DNA from: Clostridia bacterium
GTDB taxonomy: Bacteria; Bacillota_A; Clostridia; Christensenellales; Aristaeellaceae
Reading direction: 5' to 3'
Assembly: GCA_017509065.1 (NCBI GenBank)
Contig: JAFWQM010000025.1
Span: forward strand, 1-24,692
DNA length: 24,692 nt
Every line of letters starts with the position of its first letter. Position 1 is the first letter of the stretch. A model generated the notes under the pieces. The model was not told the origin of the DNA. It did no database searches and was given only the letters and a program-made list of their open reading frames with translations. The position numbers and the translations under genes are program-made. Positions 23,626 to 24,692 of this stretch are shown here, in pieces.

Positions 23626-23654
23626 TTGCGGACAGGGGAAAAGTATGGTATAAT
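23626..23654 (+). promoter_or_regulatory. Promoter of the ecfA operon
   Basis: TTGCGG (23626-23631), a 17-nt spacer ending in TGG and a perfect TATAAT (23649-23654) lie 50 nt before the ecfA1 ATG. Confidence 0.85.
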
Positions 23655-23704
23655 CTGCCGTGCGTTCGATCGGACGCGCAGAACACAGGGAACGAGGAAA
23701 TCCA

Positions 23705-24541
23705 ATGGCAGAACCGATTATCGCGGTGGATCATGTATCCTTCGCTTACGAAGACGGCGGGCCGATGGCGGTGCGGGACGTAACGCTGAATATCGAGCGC
23801 GGCTCTTTTCACGCTGTTTTGGGCCAGAATGGGTCGGGCAAAAGCACGCTGGCAAAGCTGATCAACGGGCTGTATTTACCCACGGAGGGGCATGTGACAG
23901 TCTGCGGCATGGATACCCAGGACGATAACAACACCTGGGAGATCCGCCGCCGCGCTGGCATGGTGTTCCAGAACCCTGACAACCAGCTGGTAGCGACCAT
24001 CGTGCGGGAGGACGTGGCCTTCGGGCTGGAGAATATCGGCGTGCCCACCGCCGAAATGCCCGCGCGCATCGAAAAAGCGCTGAAGGATGTTGGGATGCTG
24101 GACTATGCGGACCGCGCGCCGCACCTTTTGTCCGGCGGACAGAAGCAGCGCGTCGCCATTGCTGGCGTGCTGGCCATGGCCCCGGAGGCCATTATTTTTG
24201 ACGAGTCCACCGCCATGCTCGACCCCCAGGGACGGCGGGAGGTGATGCAGGCGGTGAAGCGTCTGAACAGGGAAAAGGGTATCACCGTGCTGTGGATCAC
24301 CCATTTTATGGAAGAAGCGGTGGAATGCGATCAGGCGCACGTCATGTATAAAGGAAAGATCGTGCTGTCCGGCACGCCCCGGGAGGTCTTTTCCGACGTG
24401 GAACGCATCCGCCCCTACCGCCTGGACGCGCCGCCTATGGCACGGCTGGCTGAACAATTAAGAGCGCAGGGCATGCCGCTGCAGGATGGCATCCTGACGG
24501 TGGACGAAATGGCAAAGGAGGTTGCGCGGCTGTGCAAGTGA
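23705..24541 (+). CDS. ecfA1: Energy-coupling factor transporter ATPase EcfA1
   Basis: The 278-residue ABC ATPase powers group II ECF importers of vitamins and metals together with EcfA2, EcfT and interchangeable S-components. It shows Walker A GQNGSGKST (40-48), the Q-loop with the EcfA-typical FQNPDNQ (Gln89), signature LSGGQKQR (142-149), Walker B IIFDE (Asp166, Glu167) and switch His200. The start at 23705 follows GAGG; longer in-frame starts overlap the promoter's downstream region and lack a ribosome site. ecfA2 begins inside its last codons. In Clostridia this operon often continues with ecfT and truA, which would lie beyond the window. Confidence 0.95.
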   Translation: MAEPIIAVDHVSFAYEDGGPMAVRDVTLNIERGSFHAVLGQNGSGKSTLAKLINGLYLPTEGHVTVCGMDTQDDNNTWEIRRRAGMVFQNPDNQLVATIVREDVAFGLENIGVPTAEMPARIEKALKDVGMLDYADRAPHLLSGGQKQRVAIAGVLAMAPEAIIFDESTAMLDPQGRREVMQAVKRLNREKGITVLWITHFMEEAVECDQAHVMYKGKIVLSGTPREVFSDVERIRPYRLDAPPMARLAEQLRAQGMPLQDGILTVDEMAKEVARLCK

Positions 24542-24692
24542 CATTGGAGCATGTGACCCACACCTATCAGCCCGGCAGCCCCTTTCAGGCCACCGCCATC
24601 CGGGACGTGAACGTGACCATCCGGGAGGGCGAATTCCTGGCGCTGATCGGCCACACCGGTTCCGGCAAATCCACCCTGGCCCAGCACATCAA
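24532..24692 (+). CDS. ecfA2: Energy-coupling factor transporter ATPase EcfA2 (5' part)
   Basis: A second ABC ATPase begins at GTG 24532, overlapping ecfA1 by 10 nt, with AAAGGAGG about 10 nt upstream inside ecfA1. The 53 codons present read VQVTLEHVTHTYQPGSPFQA and continue to Walker A GHTGSGKST, matching EcfA2, which typically has the long 'TYQPGSPF' N-terminal stretch. The rest is cut off by the window end. Overlap implies coupled translation, as expected for the two halves of the ATPase heterodimer. Confidence 0.9.
   Translation, partial: MQVTLEHVTHTYQPGSPFQATAIRDVNVTIREGEFLALIGHTGSGKSTLAQHI

Overview
The window looks like chromosomal DNA of a spore-forming, fairly GC-rich member of the Clostridia (Firmicutes). 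The evidence is a complete gerA-type germination operon behind a textbook sigma-G promoter, a BofA-like inhibitor of sigma-K processing, ECF vitamin-transporter ATPases, a short SRP RNA, near-universal AAGGAGG ribosome sites and many clear sigma-A promoters. A Christensenellales- or Oscillospirales-like gut bacterium would fit, but the sequence alone does not settle the family. All calls come from reading the sequence; no database was searched.

Layout, left to right. Positions 1-210 hold the truncated first copy of a hairpin-rich intergenic repeat (called element A here). purB (minus) follows. Next is a minus-strand cassette of a NodB-type deacetylase, an MBOAT acyltransferase and a DHHW/AlgX-like protein, probably modifying a surface polysaccharide. 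A lone CofE-like gene (minus) follows. Divergent from it is bofA (plus), which converges on gerAA-gerAB-gerAC (minus). The SRP RNA (minus) and a GH13 glycosidase gene (plus) are divergent from each other. Then come an HPr-like gene with palindromic operators, a YkuE-type metallophosphoesterase (minus), galE plus a GNAT gene, a Cthe_2159-type carbohydrate-binding surface protein, a nagZ/amiE-like cell-wall turnover pair, leuS, and ecfA1 with the start of ecfA2.

How the genes fit together. Several loci concern the cell surface and its sugars: the polysaccharide cassette, galE, the Cthe_2159 protein and NagZ/AmiE. The ger operon and bofA belong to sporulation and germination. purB, leuS, ffs and ecfA are housekeeping genes.

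The most unusual material is not protein-coding. Element A occurs three times plus one inverted fragment. Its hairpins are kept while their bases change in compensating ways. All three main copies start 26-48 nt past a stop codon, in the orientation of that gene. Two of them lie inside long apparent 3' UTRs that end at a terminator abutting the next promoter. A second, unrelated hairpin cluster (element B, 14466-14672) is a 19-bp outer stem enclosing tandem units of about 47 nt with covarying arms. Its outer stem resembles a solitary long hairpin at 5843-5887. These repeats are the best candidates for something undescribed in this window.
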